DNA of 48,182 nt, from the NCBI GenBank assembly GCA_021806565.1, contig JAJZXK010000013.1, positions 1 to 48,182 on the forward strand, in the 5' to 3' direction. Position numbers and translations under genes: made by a program. Source of the stretch: Bacillota bacterium (GTDB lineage: Bacteria; Bacillota; Sulfobacillia; RBS10-35; JAJYVN01). Below the pieces are notes generated by a model. The model had not been told where the DNA came from and ran no database searches. It was given only the letters and a program-made list of their open reading frames with translations. Shown here piece after piece: positions 17,797 through 26,173 of this stretch; within the stretch, counting starts at the first letter, position 1; each line of letters opens with the position of its first letter.

Positions 17797-18921
17797 ATGG
17801 TGGCCGTGGCGAATCCGTTACAGCAACTGGCGGCGATGGGCCAGAGCGTTTGGTACGACAACATCAGCCGCGAGATCCTTACCGACGACACTCTGGCGGC
17901 GCTCGTGCGTGCGGATGAGGTGCGCGGGGTGACGAGTAACCCCGCGATCTTTGAAAAGGCGATCGGCGGGGGCCGGGCGTACGACGCGGACATCCGCAGG
18001 CTCAAGCAGGCGGGTGCCAGCACGGTGGAGATCTACGAGGCGCTGGCGGTGGCGGATATTCGCGCCGGCGCCGACCTGCTGCGGCCGGTCTTCGACCGCA
18101 CCGGCGGCGCCGACGGCTACATCAGCCTCGAGGTGGCGCCGGGGCTGGCGGACGACGCGGAGGCCACGGTGCGCGACGCGGTGCGGCTGCATGGGCTCCT
18201 GGACAGGCCCAACGTGATGATCAAGATCCCGGCGACCAAGGCTGGGGTGGCCGCGATCGAAGCCTGCACGGCCAAGGGGCTCTGTATCAACGTCACCATG
18301 ATGTTCGCCCTGCGCCACTATGATGCGGTCGCCGACGCCTACATGCGCGGGTTGGAGCGTCGGTTGGCCGAGGGCGGCGACGTGCACCGGGTGCATTCGG
18401 TGGCGTCGGTGTTCGTCAGCCGATTCGATTCCCTGGTGGACAAGGAACTGGAATCCCGCATCGCCACCGGGCAGCGGAATCTGGAAGCGCTACGGGGCAA
18501 GGCGGCGCTGGCCAACGCCCGGCTGACCTACCAGCGCTTCCGCGACACCTTCGCCGGGTCCCGCTGGGAAGCCCTCCAGGCCCGCGGCGCCCAGTTGCAG
18601 CGCCCGCTGTGGGCCAGCACGAGCACCAAGAACCCGGCTTACCGGGATGTCCTTTACGCGGAGCAACTCATCGGCCCGGATACGGTGGACACCATGCCGC
18701 CCCAGACCCTGGTGGCGTTTCGCGACCATGGCGTGGTAGCGCGGACCGTCGATGTCGGTGTTGAGGACGCCCGCCAGACGGTTTCCGGGCTTGCGGCGGC
18801 GGGCGTCGACCTGGAGGCGGTCGGCGAGCGGTTGCAGCGCGACGGTGTCGGGCTGTTTGCGGACGCGTTTCAGAAGATGCTGGACGAGCTCGACGCCAAG
18901 GCCCGCCAATTGGCGGGCTGA
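17797..18921 (+). CDS. tal: Transaldolase
   Basis: It transfers a dihydroxyacetone unit between sugar phosphates. This protein of about 374 residues matches the actinobacterial/cyanobacterial long-form transaldolase: GQSVWYDNISREIL at the N-terminus, RGVTSNPAIFEKAI, and the Schiff-base lysine region NVMIKIPATKAGVAAIE, where the Lys of KIPAT is the catalytic one. ASTSTKNPAYRDVLY and GPDTVDTMPPQTLVAF are also family marks. Several starts are close together (GTG 17785, ATG 17797, GTG 17806), and a G-rich site precedes the last two. It sits 32 bases after tkt and 24 before zwf2. Confidence 0.94.
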   Translation: MVAVANPLQQLAAMGQSVWYDNISREILTDDTLAALVRADEVRGVTSNPAIFEKAIGGGRAYDADIRRLKQAGASTVEIYEALAVADIRAGADLLRPVFDRTGGADGYISLEVAPGLADDAEATVRDAVRLHGLLDRPNVMIKIPATKAGVAAIEACTAKGLCINVTMMFALRHYDAVADAYMRGLERRLAEGGDVHRVHSVASVFVSRFDSLVDKELESRIATGQRNLEALRGKAALANARLTYQRFRDTFAGSRWEALQARGAQLQRPLWASTSTKNPAYRDVLYAEQLIGPDTVDTMPPQTLVAFRDHGVVARTVDVGVEDARQTVSGLAAAGVDLEAVGERLQRDGVGLFADAFQKMLDELDAKARQLAG

Positions 18922-18945
18922 GGTGATCGGAAGGGGTGGCATGCG

Positions 18946-20523
18946 GTGATCGTCGAGGTGGGGGTGCGGCCGGAGGAGACCGCCGCGCCCGGGCAGGCGG
19001 AGCGCCGGCCGGCGCCCTTTACCCTGGTCGTATTTGGCGCAAGCGGTGACCTGACCAGGCGCAAGCTGATCCCGGCGCTGTACAGCCTGGACCGCAAGGG
19101 GTTGCTGCCGGAGCACTTTGCCCTCGTCGGCGTCGCACGCCGTCCTCTGGGGGACGAGGCCTTTCGCAGCGGCCTCCAGGAAGGACTGCGGCAGTTTTCT
19201 GGCGCCGGTGACGGTTGGACCTGGGATCGGCTGCGCAATCAGGTTTTTTACTTCCAGAGCAACTATTCCGACGAGGCTTCCTTTCGGGAACTGGCGGCCA
19301 TGCTGGAGCGCGTCGGGCATGAGCACGGCACGGGGGGCAACCGCCTCTTCTACCTGGCGACCCCGCCGGAGGCCTATGCGGGCATCGCCGAGCGGCTTGG
19401 GGCGGTCGGTCTGGGGGGCGACTGGCAGGGCGGTTTCGCCCGCATCGTCGTCGAAAAGCCCTTCGGGCGCGATCTAGAGACGGCGCGCGATCTGAACCGG
19501 AGGCTGCACGCCGTCTTCCGCGAAGAGCAGATCTTTCGCATCGACCACTACCTCGGCAAGGAGACCGTACAGAACATCCTGGTCTTCCGCTTGGCCAACG
19601 GGATCTTCGAGCCGCTGTGGAACCGCCAGTACGTGGACCACGTCCAGATCAGCATCGCGGAAAGCATCGGTCTTGAGGGACGCGGCCTCTATTACGAGGA
19701 ATCCGGCGCCCTGCGGGACATGATCCAAAACCACGTGCTGCAACTGCTGTCTCTGATCGCGATGGAGCCGCCTGCGAGCTTCGAGGCCGATGCGGTGCGG
19801 GACGAAAAGGTGAAGCTGCTGCACGCTATCCGGCCGTTCGACGCCCGCAGCGTGCGCGAGGACGTCGTGCGGGCCCAGTATGTGGCCGGGCGCGTGGCCG
19901 GCAAGCCGGTGCCTGGCTACCGCGAGGAGGCCGGGGTCGCGCCCGAATCGCAGACCGAGACTTATGTGGCCATGAAGCTTTTGATCGACAACTGGCGCTG
20001 GGCGGGCGTCCCGTTCTACATCCGCACCGGCAAGCGCCTGCCGCGGCGGGCGACGGAGGTGGCGGTCGTCTTCCGGCCGGCGCCGCATTCGCCGTTTCGC
20101 AATACGGGCGCCGGCGACCTGGAGGCCAACGAACTGGTGCTGCGGATCCAGCCGGACGAGGGCATCGGCCTGCGTTTCGGCGCCAAGGTACCCGGTCCGG
20201 ACATCCGCATCCAGGATGTGGCCATGGACTTCCCCTATGGCTCGTTCGGCGGGGAACAGCCCGAGGCGTATGAGCGCCTGCTGCTGGACAGCGCGCTGGG
20301 CGATTCGACCCTGTTCACTCGGCGCGACGAGGCGGAAGCGGCATGGGCCGTCGTCTCCCCGTTGCTGAACGCCTGGGGACGGGTGGATACCGAGGCGGGC
20401 ATGGTGGGCGGCGCCGCAGGTAACCGCGATGTCCCGCTGGCCACCTACCCGGCGGGTAGCTGGGGCCCTTCGGAGGCGGACCAGCTGTTGCAGCGAGACG
20501 GGCGGAGTTGGCGTAAGCCTTGA
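18946..20523 (+). CDS. zwf: Glucose-6-phosphate dehydrogenase, second copy
   Basis: This 525-residue protein has [33 protein letters not shown] and the catalytic His in DMIQNHVLQLL, so it should be active. It is about 35 residues longer than the first copy, with a 25-residue Pro/Glu-rich N-terminal extension and longer loops. It is the operon copy: tal lies 24 bases upstream, and pgl starts on its stop codon (TTGA overlap). Direct coupling to the lactonase is a common arrangement. GTG 18946 follows AAGGGG by about 10 bases. Cofactor choice (NAD or NADP) cannot be read confidently. Confidence 0.95.
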   Translation: MIVEVGVRPEETAAPGQAERRPAPFTLVVFGASGDLTRRKLIPALYSLDRKGLLPEHFALVGVARRPLGDEAFRSGLQEGLRQFSGAGDGWTWDRLRNQVFYFQSNYSDEASFRELAAMLERVGHEHGTGGNRLFYLATPPEAYAGIAERLGAVGLGGDWQGGFARIVVEKPFGRDLETARDLNRRLHAVFREEQIFRIDHYLGKETVQNILVFRLANGIFEPLWNRQYVDHVQISIAESIGLEGRGLYYEESGALRDMIQNHVLQLLSLIAMEPPASFEADAVRDEKVKLLHAIRPFDARSVREDVVRAQYVAGRVAGKPVPGYREEAGVAPESQTETYVAMKLLIDNWRWAGVPFYIRTGKRLPRRATEVAVVFRPAPHSPFRNTGAGDLEANELVLRIQPDEGIGLRFGAKVPGPDIRIQDVAMDFPYGSFGGEQPEAYERLLLDSALGDSTLFTRRDEAEAAWAVVSPLLNAWGRVDTEAGMVGGAAGNRDVPLATYPAGSWGPSEADQLLQRDGRSWRKP

Positions 20524-21302
20524 AGGGAGCCGATGCGCACTCGACCGGCTTACCCGCGTCCCGAGGTCCCGACGTCGAGGTGCTGGGGGATGCCCAAGCC
20601 CTGGCCCAGGCCTTGGCGCACCGGTTCGCGGACGCCTGTGTCGCGTCCGTGCGGCGGCAGGGTACGTTTCGAGTCGCACTGGCCGGTGGCACGACGCCCG
20701 CGCAGGCGTACGCGTTGCTGGCGGCTTGGCCGGATCCGCTGCCCTGGGGGCACGTGCACGTCTTTTGGGGCGATGAGCGGCCGGTGCCGCCGGACCACCC
20801 CGACAGCAACTACCGCATGGCCCACGAGGCGTTGCTGGCCCATGTGCCGGTGCCGCCGGCGCAGGTCCACCGGCTGCGGGGTGAAGCGCAGGATCTCTCA
20901 GGCGCCGCTGCGGAGTATGCGTTGGAGTTGGCGGACGCCTTCGGCATTCCGGCGGACGGCCCACCGCCCCGCTTCGATCTCGTCCTGCTCGGCATGGGGG
21001 CGGAGGGGCACACCGCTTCGTTATTTCCGGCCTCGCCGGTGCTTGCCTCGCGGGCCTGGGTGGCCTCGCCGTTCGTACCGGCCCTGGGCATGCGCCGCCT
21101 GACGCTGACGCCGGCGGTACTCAATGCCGCCGCCCAGGTCGTGTTCGCGGTCGGCGGGGTGAGCAAGGCCGCCGCGCTCGGGGCCGTGTTACACGGGCAA
21201 CTGCAGCCGGATCGCTATCCGGCGCAGGTGGTGCGCCCCGTCGACGGCCGCCTGCAATGGCTGGTGCAGAAGGACCTCGCTCAAGCGGCCGGCGTCGCCT
21301 GA
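20520..21302 (+). CDS. pgl: 6-phosphogluconolactonase
   Basis: It hydrolyses 6-phosphogluconolactone to 6-phosphogluconate, removing the product of zwf2. This 260-residue protein belongs to the DevB/NagB-like family: FRVALAGGTTPAQAYALL, HVFWGDERPVPPDHPDSNY and FDLVLLGMGAEGHTASLFP are all canonical. TTG 20520 overlaps the zwf2 TGA, with GGAG 11 bases upstream, suggesting coupled translation. GTG 20580 is an alternative start that would lose about 20 poorly conserved residues. It is the last gene of the operon; a strong terminator follows. Confidence 0.93.
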   Translation: MKGADAHSTGLPASRGPDVEVLGDAQALAQALAHRFADACVASVRRQGTFRVALAGGTTPAQAYALLAAWPDPLPWGHVHVFWGDERPVPPDHPDSNYRMAHEALLAHVPVPPAQVHRLRGEAQDLSGAAAEYALELADAFGIPADGPPPRFDLVLLGMGAEGHTASLFPASPVLASRAWVASPFVPALGMRRLTLTPAVLNAAAQVVFAVGGVSKAAALGAVLHGQLQPDRYPAQVVRPVDGRLQWLVQKDLAQAAGVA

Positions 21303-21320
21303 CACCGGCCGCCGGTATGG

Positions 21321-21353
21321 CGAGGGGGCGGTGGCTTCGGCCCCGCCCCCCTC
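21321..21353. terminator. Strong bidirectional terminator between pgl and ferredoxin
   Basis: A 14-bp GC stem with one bulged T and a TTCG tetraloop (21336-21339) is followed by TTTCG on the plus strand. It lies between converging genes. The UUCG loop makes it unusually stable, and it is the best terminator in the window. Confidence 0.8.
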
Positions 21354-21395
21354 GTTTCGCGTCCGACCGCGGCGGGCCCCCGTGTCGACGGCTGG

Positions 21396-21638
21396 CTACT
21401 TGTCCTTCTTGAAGAATTCGGCGTTCTTCTGAGTGTAGCTGGCCCACTGCTCCGGAACCTCGTCTTCGTCGAAGATTGCGTTGACCGGGCAGACGGTGGC
21501 ACAGGCGCTGCACCCGATGCACTCATCGGGGTCGATGTAGTACTGGTCCTCGCCCTCGTGGATGCAGTTGACCGGGCAGACTTCCACGCAGGAAGCGTCC
21601 TTGGTTCCGATGCAGGGCTCGGTGATGACGAAGATCAT
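21396..21638 (-). CDS. fdxA: 7Fe-type ferredoxin ([3Fe-4S][4Fe-4S])
   Basis: This 80-residue soluble electron carrier has the cysteine pattern C9-x7-C17-x3-C21 and C40-x2-C43-x2-C46-x3-C50. By analogy with Azotobacter FdI, C9, C17 and C50 would hold a [3Fe-4S] cluster and C21, C40, C43 and C46 a [4Fe-4S] cluster; C25 would be the free Cys near the cluster. The N-terminus MIFVITEPCIGTKDASCVEV is typical. ATG 21638 is preceded by GGAAGGGG. It is a single-gene unit with a good promoter at 21732-21760. The electron partner is not indicated by neighbours. Confidence 0.95.
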   Translation of the reverse strand: MIFVITEPCIGTKDASCVEVCPVNCIHEGEDQYYIDPDECIGCSACATVCPVNAIFDEDEVPEQWASYTQKNAEFFKKDK

Positions 21639-21731
21639 CCGGTGCCTACCCCTTCCGTACTGCGGTCCTCGGGCTCGGCACCGCCGGCCCTCGCCACGCT
21701 GTGGTGGTGAAGCGGATCGGGAATCGCGGAC

Positions 21732-21760
21732 ATGCTAGCACGGGGTTCCGGGGACTTCAA
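21732..21760 (-). promoter_or_regulatory. Ferredoxin promoter
   Basis: On the minus strand, TTGAAG (21760-21755) and TAGCAT (21737-21732) are separated by exactly 17 bases, and TGC before the -10 adds an extended element. Transcription would start near 21725, leaving a leader of about 87 bases. A tandem repeat lies directly upstream. Confidence 0.65.
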
Positions 21761-21774
21761 CCCCGAATCTTCGT

Positions 21775-21796
21775 AAAGTGGGTGGAAAGTGGGTGG
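21775..21796. repeat. Tandem 11-bp repeat upstream of the ferredoxin promoter
   Basis: AAAGTGGGTGG occurs twice head to tail (21775-21785 and 21786-21796). The repeat unit equals about one DNA turn, and the junction lies near position -60 relative to the predicted ferredoxin start, a common place for an activator. No cognate regulator is evident. Confidence 0.5.
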
Positions 21797-21930
21797 GCCG
21801 CCGGTTCGCGGAACCCAGCGCCCGGACCGGCGGTCGTCGGAGGAAAGCGCCGGCGGCGCGGGAATAGGGCGGGAGTGCGAACGTGCGGCCGGCGCCGCCG
21901 CCGCGCGATCGGGGGACGGGGGGCGGCCGG

Positions 21931-22896
21931 GTGCGGATGCCGGACGGATACGTGGAGGCGGCGCCCGGCCTCTGGGCCCGCGGCGGCGTCGGATCGTTTT
22001 CGGATGTGGACTTTCTCGTCTTCGACGTTGACGGCGTACTGCTCGATGCCAGCCGCAGCTACCCCGCGGCGGTGGAGGCCGCCGTCGATTGGTACTGCAG
22101 GACGCAGTTGGGGTTGGCGGCGGCTCCGGTGCGCGCCGATCAACTCGCCCTCTGGAAGGCCGCCGGTGGGTTCAACGACGACTGGGAACTCGCGCAGGCG
22201 GTCTGCCTGTTCAGCGCCTGGGGGCGGGACCTGCCCCATCCGCCGGACCTGGGGGAGTTCTGCCGCCAGGTGGAGCTGATGGGCGGTGGACTCGCCGCCG
22301 TCCGTTCGCTGTGCGGCGAGCCGGCACCCTGGCACCCGGACTGGGTCACCCAGGTGTGTGCCGAGCGCTATGGCGGCGACGAGGCCTGTGAGGACCTGTT
22401 CGGCGTGCGGCCGCGGTTCACTCACGGGCCCGGTCTGTGGCGGCTGGAGTCGCCTTTGGTCGATGCCGGCAGCCTCCGGCCGTGGCGCGGGCGGCTCGGG
22501 CTATACACGGGGCGCAACGACGCCGAGACGCGTCTGGGGTTGCGGACCGCCGGGCTGGAGGAGCTCTTTCCGGAGGTCTGGCGGCACACCTCCAGCGGGC
22601 CGTGGCGCAAGCCGGATCCAGGGGGGCTGCGTGCGCTGCTTTCGGACTCCGGGGCGCGCTGTGGGCTGTTTGCGGGTGACATGCCCGACGATCTGCGCAC
22701 GGTGCAGCGCTACCGGGCCGGGTCTGGCGCTGGCCGGCCGCCGGTCGTGTTTGCGGGGATCCTGGGCGGGGCGCCCGGGGACGCCGCCGCGGACCGGTTC
22801 GCAACCGGCGGGGCCGAGTGGATCGCCCGTGGGGCGCATGACCTGTTGGCGGCGATGGCGGCGGTGGGCATGCCCGCGGCGCGGTCCCACGGCTGA
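21931..22896 (+). CDS. HAD-superfamily hydrolase-like protein
   Basis: This protein of about 321 residues has all four HAD motifs. FDVDGVLLD gives the nucleophile and acid Asp32/Asp34 (numbered from GTG 21931). Thr/Ser motif II lies near LGLYTGRNDAE, Lys motif III in GPWRKPDPGGL, and the acidic motif IV in GLFAGDMPDD. A long helical cap (about residues 45-160) points to a C1-type cap as in phosphoglycolate phosphatase-like enzymes, so it is probably a small-molecule phosphatase of unknown substrate. The start is uncertain: GTG 21931 and ATG 21937 both follow a G-rich stretch, and the frame is open to 21883. An M42 peptidase gene follows after 42 bases. Confidence 0.8.
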   Translation: MRMPDGYVEAAPGLWARGGVGSFSDVDFLVFDVDGVLLDASRSYPAAVEAAVDWYCRTQLGLAAAPVRADQLALWKAAGGFNDDWELAQAVCLFSAWGRDLPHPPDLGEFCRQVELMGGGLAAVRSLCGEPAPWHPDWVTQVCAERYGGDEACEDLFGVRPRFTHGPGLWRLESPLVDAGSLRPWRGRLGLYTGRNDAETRLGLRTAGLEELFPEVWRHTSSGPWRKPDPGGLRALLSDSGARCGLFAGDMPDDLRTVQRYRAGSGAGRPPVVFAGILGGAPGDAAADRFATGGAEWIARGAHDLLAAMAAVGMPAARSHG

Positions 22897-22938
22897 GGCC
22901 GGGGCATCCGGAGTGCGGCGGCGCGCGTAGAGGGGGCG

Positions 22939-24036
22939 GTGCGGTTGGCGGGTTCGGATGGCGGCGATCGCTTGGTGGCGGATCTGGAGGAGTTGAGCGA
23001 GGCCTGCGGCGTATCGGGGCAGGAGGGGGCGGTGCGCGCCATCATGGCGCGCCTGCTGGGCCCGTGCGGCGCACTGACGCGCGATGGTTTGGGTAATCTC
23101 TCCTGCACGCGCCGGGGCGGCGCCGAGCGGCCGCGGGTCATGCTGGCGGCGCACATGGACGAGATCGGTTTTGTCGTTTCAGACATCACCGACGAGGGCT
23201 TCCTGCGCTTCCAAACCGTGGGCGGCTGGTGGGAACAGGTGATGCTGGCCCAGCGCGTCACGGTCCACGCCCGGCACGGGGTGCTGTCCGGGGTGGTCGG
23301 CAGCAAACCGCCGCACGTCCTGCCTGCCGCTGATCGCGGCAAGCCTGTGGACCGCAAGGATATGTTCATCGATGTCGGCGCCGCCGACCGGGCGGAGGCG
23401 GAATCGTTCGGGGTGCGCCCCGGCGATCCGGTCCTGCCGGTGTGTCCGTTTACGCGGTTGCGCAATCCCGAGTACCTGATGGGCAAGGCGATCGACGACC
23501 GCGCCGGGTGCGCGGTGCTCGCGGAGGTGATGCGCCGCCTGGCAGCCGGGGCGGAGCATCCGAACACCGTTTGCGGCGTGGCGACCGTGCAGGAGGAGGT
23601 TGGGCTGCGTGGCGCCGATGTGGCGGCCCGGCAGGTGCTTCCCGACATCGCTATCGCGCTCGATGTGGGCGTGGCGGGCGATACCCCCGGGATGACGCCG
23701 CAGGAGGCGCGCGGCAAGCTCGGCAAGGGGCCGCTGCTTTTGGCCTACGACGCGTCGCTGCTGCCGCATCCTCGTCTGCGGGACTTGGTGGCGGACGCGG
23801 CGGCGGCGGCAGGTATCCCGCTGCAGTGGGAGGTCATGGCCGGCGGGGGAACCGACGCCGGGCGCATGCAGTTTGCGGGCCAGGGAGTGCCCTCGATCGC
23901 CCTGGGATTCGCCACTCGCTACATCCACAGCGCGGCGGCGGTGGTGCACCGCCAGGATTTGGAGGCGGCGGTGCGCTTGGTGTTGGCGGTGTTGCGCCGC
24001 CTGGACGCGGCGGCCTTGGAGGCGATCCTGGTCTGA
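22939..24036 (+). CDS. M42 family metallo-aminopeptidase
   Basis: This 365-residue protein is a cytoplasmic M42 (FrvX/YsdC/PepA-like) peptidase, which forms large tetrahedral complexes that trim peptides. Metal-binding and catalytic motifs are in order: AAHMDEIGFVV (His and Asp), KAIDDRAGCAVL (bridging Asp), QEEVGLRGA (catalytic Glu and Glu ligand), ALDVGVAGDTPG (Asp) and FATRYIHSAA (last His). The GTG start is preceded by GAGGGGG. Members also include cellulases and deblocking aminopeptidases, so the exact substrate is open. It lies between the HAD-like gene and the sortase. Confidence 0.92.
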   Translation: MRLAGSDGGDRLVADLEELSEACGVSGQEGAVRAIMARLLGPCGALTRDGLGNLSCTRRGGAERPRVMLAAHMDEIGFVVSDITDEGFLRFQTVGGWWEQVMLAQRVTVHARHGVLSGVVGSKPPHVLPAADRGKPVDRKDMFIDVGAADRAEAESFGVRPGDPVLPVCPFTRLRNPEYLMGKAIDDRAGCAVLAEVMRRLAAGAEHPNTVCGVATVQEEVGLRGADVAARQVLPDIAIALDVGVAGDTPGMTPQEARGKLGKGPLLLAYDASLLPHPRLRDLVADAAAAAGIPLQWEVMAGGGTDAGRMQFAGQGVPSIALGFATRYIHSAAAVVHRQDLEAAVRLVLAVLRRLDAAALEAILV

Positions 24037-24121
24037 GTGTGCCTGTGCGGCGGGTCCCGGATGTGCTAGGCTCGCCTCAGGGTCGACGGCGCAAGCTTAC
24101 GGGTGGATGGAGGAGCGGGGC

Positions 24122-24865
24122 TTGGGCGCGTTCCTCGGGCGCTGGTCGCGGCAGGCACGGCGCCTTTCCTGGGAGGCGGTCCGCGTCCCCTTGGCCGTTG
24201 CCTGCATCTTGGGTGGCATCGCCGCACTCACCGTTCCGGTGTGGTCGGGCTGGTGGACTGCCCGGGTGCAGAGCGCGGAGGCCGGCTATTTCCACCACGT
24301 CCTCACCGCCCGTCCGCCGCGGTCCACCGCCCACCACCATGCGGTGGGCGTGTCGGCGTCGGCCACCGCCAAGTCCACGTCTCAGCCGCCGCGGCCGGCG
24401 CACGCCGCCGGCGGCGCGCCGGCGGTGCCGCCGGGGGGAGTCCTGGCCGACCTGCGTATCCCGGCCATTTCGGTGGACAGTTTCGTTTTGCAGGGGCTCA
24501 CCTATGCGCCGGACAATTGGTCGCGGTTGCTGCGGGACGGGCCGGCCCACCTCCAGGCGAGCGCCCTTCCCGGCCAACCCGGCAATGTGGTCATTTTCGG
24601 ACACCTGAACATCTGGGGCGCCGTCTTTCTCCACCTGGACCGGCTCCGGCCTGGAGCCACCGTCACCCTGCGTACCTCCCAGGGGACGTTCACCTACCGG
24701 GTCACCGGCAGCGAACACATCGCCCCGACCGATTTCGCCGCCGTGGCACCGCGGCACCACGGCCCAGAGACGCTGCAACTGGTGACCTGCTCAGGGCTGC
24801 TCGCGCAACGGCGCCTTGTGGTGGATGCCACCCTGGTCTCCGGACCAGCCGGTCGGCAGGCCTGA
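24122..24865 (+). CDS. Sortase
   Basis: This 247-residue membrane-anchored transpeptidase would attach proteins to the cell wall or process them. One N-terminal helix (VPLAVACILGGIAALTVPVW) is followed by a Pro/Ala/His-rich linker to about residue 110 and then the sortase barrel. The catalytic triad is visible: His161 in FGHLNIW, Cys223 in LQLVTCSG, and Arg230 or Arg231 in AQRRLVV. TTG 24122 is chosen because GGAGG lies 8 bases upstream; ATG 24107 would add five residues. The short barrel resembles class D/E enzymes. No protein with an LPXTG-type sorting signal is seen in the window. Confidence 0.88.
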   Translation: MGAFLGRWSRQARRLSWEAVRVPLAVACILGGIAALTVPVWSGWWTARVQSAEAGYFHHVLTARPPRSTAHHHAVGVSASATAKSTSQPPRPAHAAGGAPAVPPGGVLADLRIPAISVDSFVLQGLTYAPDNWSRLLRDGPAHLQASALPGQPGNVVIFGHLNIWGAVFLHLDRLRPGATVTLRTSQGTFTYRVTGSEHIAPTDFAAVAPRHHGPETLQLVTCSGLLAQRRLVVDATLVSGPAGRQA

Positions 24866-24866
24866 C

Positions 24867-26108
24867 GTGCGGGTGGGCAGGGTGTGGCTGGCCGTGCTCG
24901 GAGGGTTGGTGCTGGCCGGTTGCAGCGCGATCGGCACGGGTCGACCCGCCACCGTGGCATCCTCCGTCGGTGCCGCCCGCACGTCCGCCGCGCCGACCGC
25001 AGCGGCTGCGACGCAGGTGGTCCGCCGTTACTTTGATTTGGCGGCGGCGGGCCGCTGGTCCGAGGCGTACGCGCTCTGGTCCCCTCAATGGCGCAGGGGG
25101 CATGCCGAACCCGCCTGGCGGGCCTCCACGCCCCTGCCGGCGGGTGCCCGGGCGGCCGTTGAAGCCAGCGGCATGCACCCCCAGGCCGGCGGTCTCTACG
25201 TGCCGGTGGCGGTGACGGTTCCGGGCACGCTAAGCCCGCGCACTGGACGGGCCGGTTTCATCGTGGTCGCACAGGGTGGGGCCGCCCGCCTGGCGGATGG
25301 GGGGATGCTGCGACCGCCGGCGATGACGGACCTGCAGGCGACCATGGGACAGGGCGGTGCGGGTGTGCAGCGGGGTCAGGGGCGGTGCGGCACCTATCGT
25401 ATCCGCTGGTCGGTGCTGCCGGCGCATCGGTCTCGGCCGGTCGGTACCTATGCTGGAGACCACACCACCCTGACCATCACGGCCGCGGGCGGCGGGACGC
25501 TGCCGCCGCTGCCGTTGCCCCCGTTCACGTTCGGAACCTATCCGACGTACTGCGGCGATCTGTTGGGGCACGGCACCGCGATCGTCCTTGTCGCTTACTA
25601 CAACGGCCCCGGGCCCCTGCGGCAGGGCGAGGCGTTCGCGTTCCAACTCGGCCGCCACGGCGGCCGGTTGCTGGGCCAACTGCCGACTCGCGGTTCCGAC
25701 CTGCGCTACCCGATGCCGCAGGCGGTGGGAGGGCTGTATCCGCGGGTCCTGGTGGCGCGGCGGACCGCCGCCTACATTCGGGGTCTGCCGGTCCTGGTCC
25801 CGTCCGTCTGGGCGTATGCCCGCCAGGGGGCGGTGAGCCTGTACGAGGCGGCGTCGGCGCAGTACCCCTCGGTGCTGCGCGCGGACCTGGCCCGGCGGCG
25901 GGCCGAACTCCGCCAGGTGCTGCCGTGCCACGCGGCACTGGCGTCCTGCGCCGGCCCGGCGTTGGCCGGGGCATACTACGATTACCAGGTGTTGGGGCAG
26001 GGCAGGAGCGGATTGACGCGGTTGGAGGCGCTACTGCCGCCCGCCGGGCGGGCCTGGCTGCGGAGTCAGGCGGCCAGCATCGACTTCCGGCTGCGGCGCG
26101 GCCCATGA
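24867..26108 (+). CDS. Unknown lipoprotein
   Basis: I do not recognise the family of this 413-residue protein. It begins one base after the sortase stop and is presumably cotranscribed. The N-terminus RVWLAVLGGLVLAGCS is a lipoprotein signal with lipobox LAGC. After a Ser/Thr/Ala linker, residues about 50-120 (VVRRYFDLAAAGRWSEAYALWSP) look like an NTF2-like fold of the kind found in exported proteins. The rest contains Gly-rich beta segments and pairs of Cys (CGTY, TYCGD, LPCHAALASC), possibly disulfides. Several GTG codons near the start are possible. Pairing with the sortase suggests a cell-surface role. Confidence 0.72.
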   Translation: MRVGRVWLAVLGGLVLAGCSAIGTGRPATVASSVGAARTSAAPTAAAATQVVRRYFDLAAAGRWSEAYALWSPQWRRGHAEPAWRASTPLPAGARAAVEASGMHPQAGGLYVPVAVTVPGTLSPRTGRAGFIVVAQGGAARLADGGMLRPPAMTDLQATMGQGGAGVQRGQGRCGTYRIRWSVLPAHRSRPVGTYAGDHTTLTITAAGGGTLPPLPLPPFTFGTYPTYCGDLLGHGTAIVLVAYYNGPGPLRQGEAFAFQLGRHGGRLLGQLPTRGSDLRYPMPQAVGGLYPRVLVARRTAAYIRGLPVLVPSVWAYARQGAVSLYEAASAQYPSVLRADLARRRAELRQVLPCHAALASCAGPALAGAYYDYQVLGQGRSGLTRLEALLPPAGRAWLRSQAASIDFRLRRGP

Positions 26109-26173
26109 GCGGAAGCGGGTGCCGCGCGGTGGCGCGTCCCATGGTATAAACGGGGAGCAAAGGTGGGTGGTGC

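Noticed and set aside
26141-26150. TGG-TATAAA, an extended -10-like site between two convergent genes
   Set aside because: It would fire antisense into the DUF2203 gene, has no -35, and a single AT-rich hexamer at a gene end is weak evidence.
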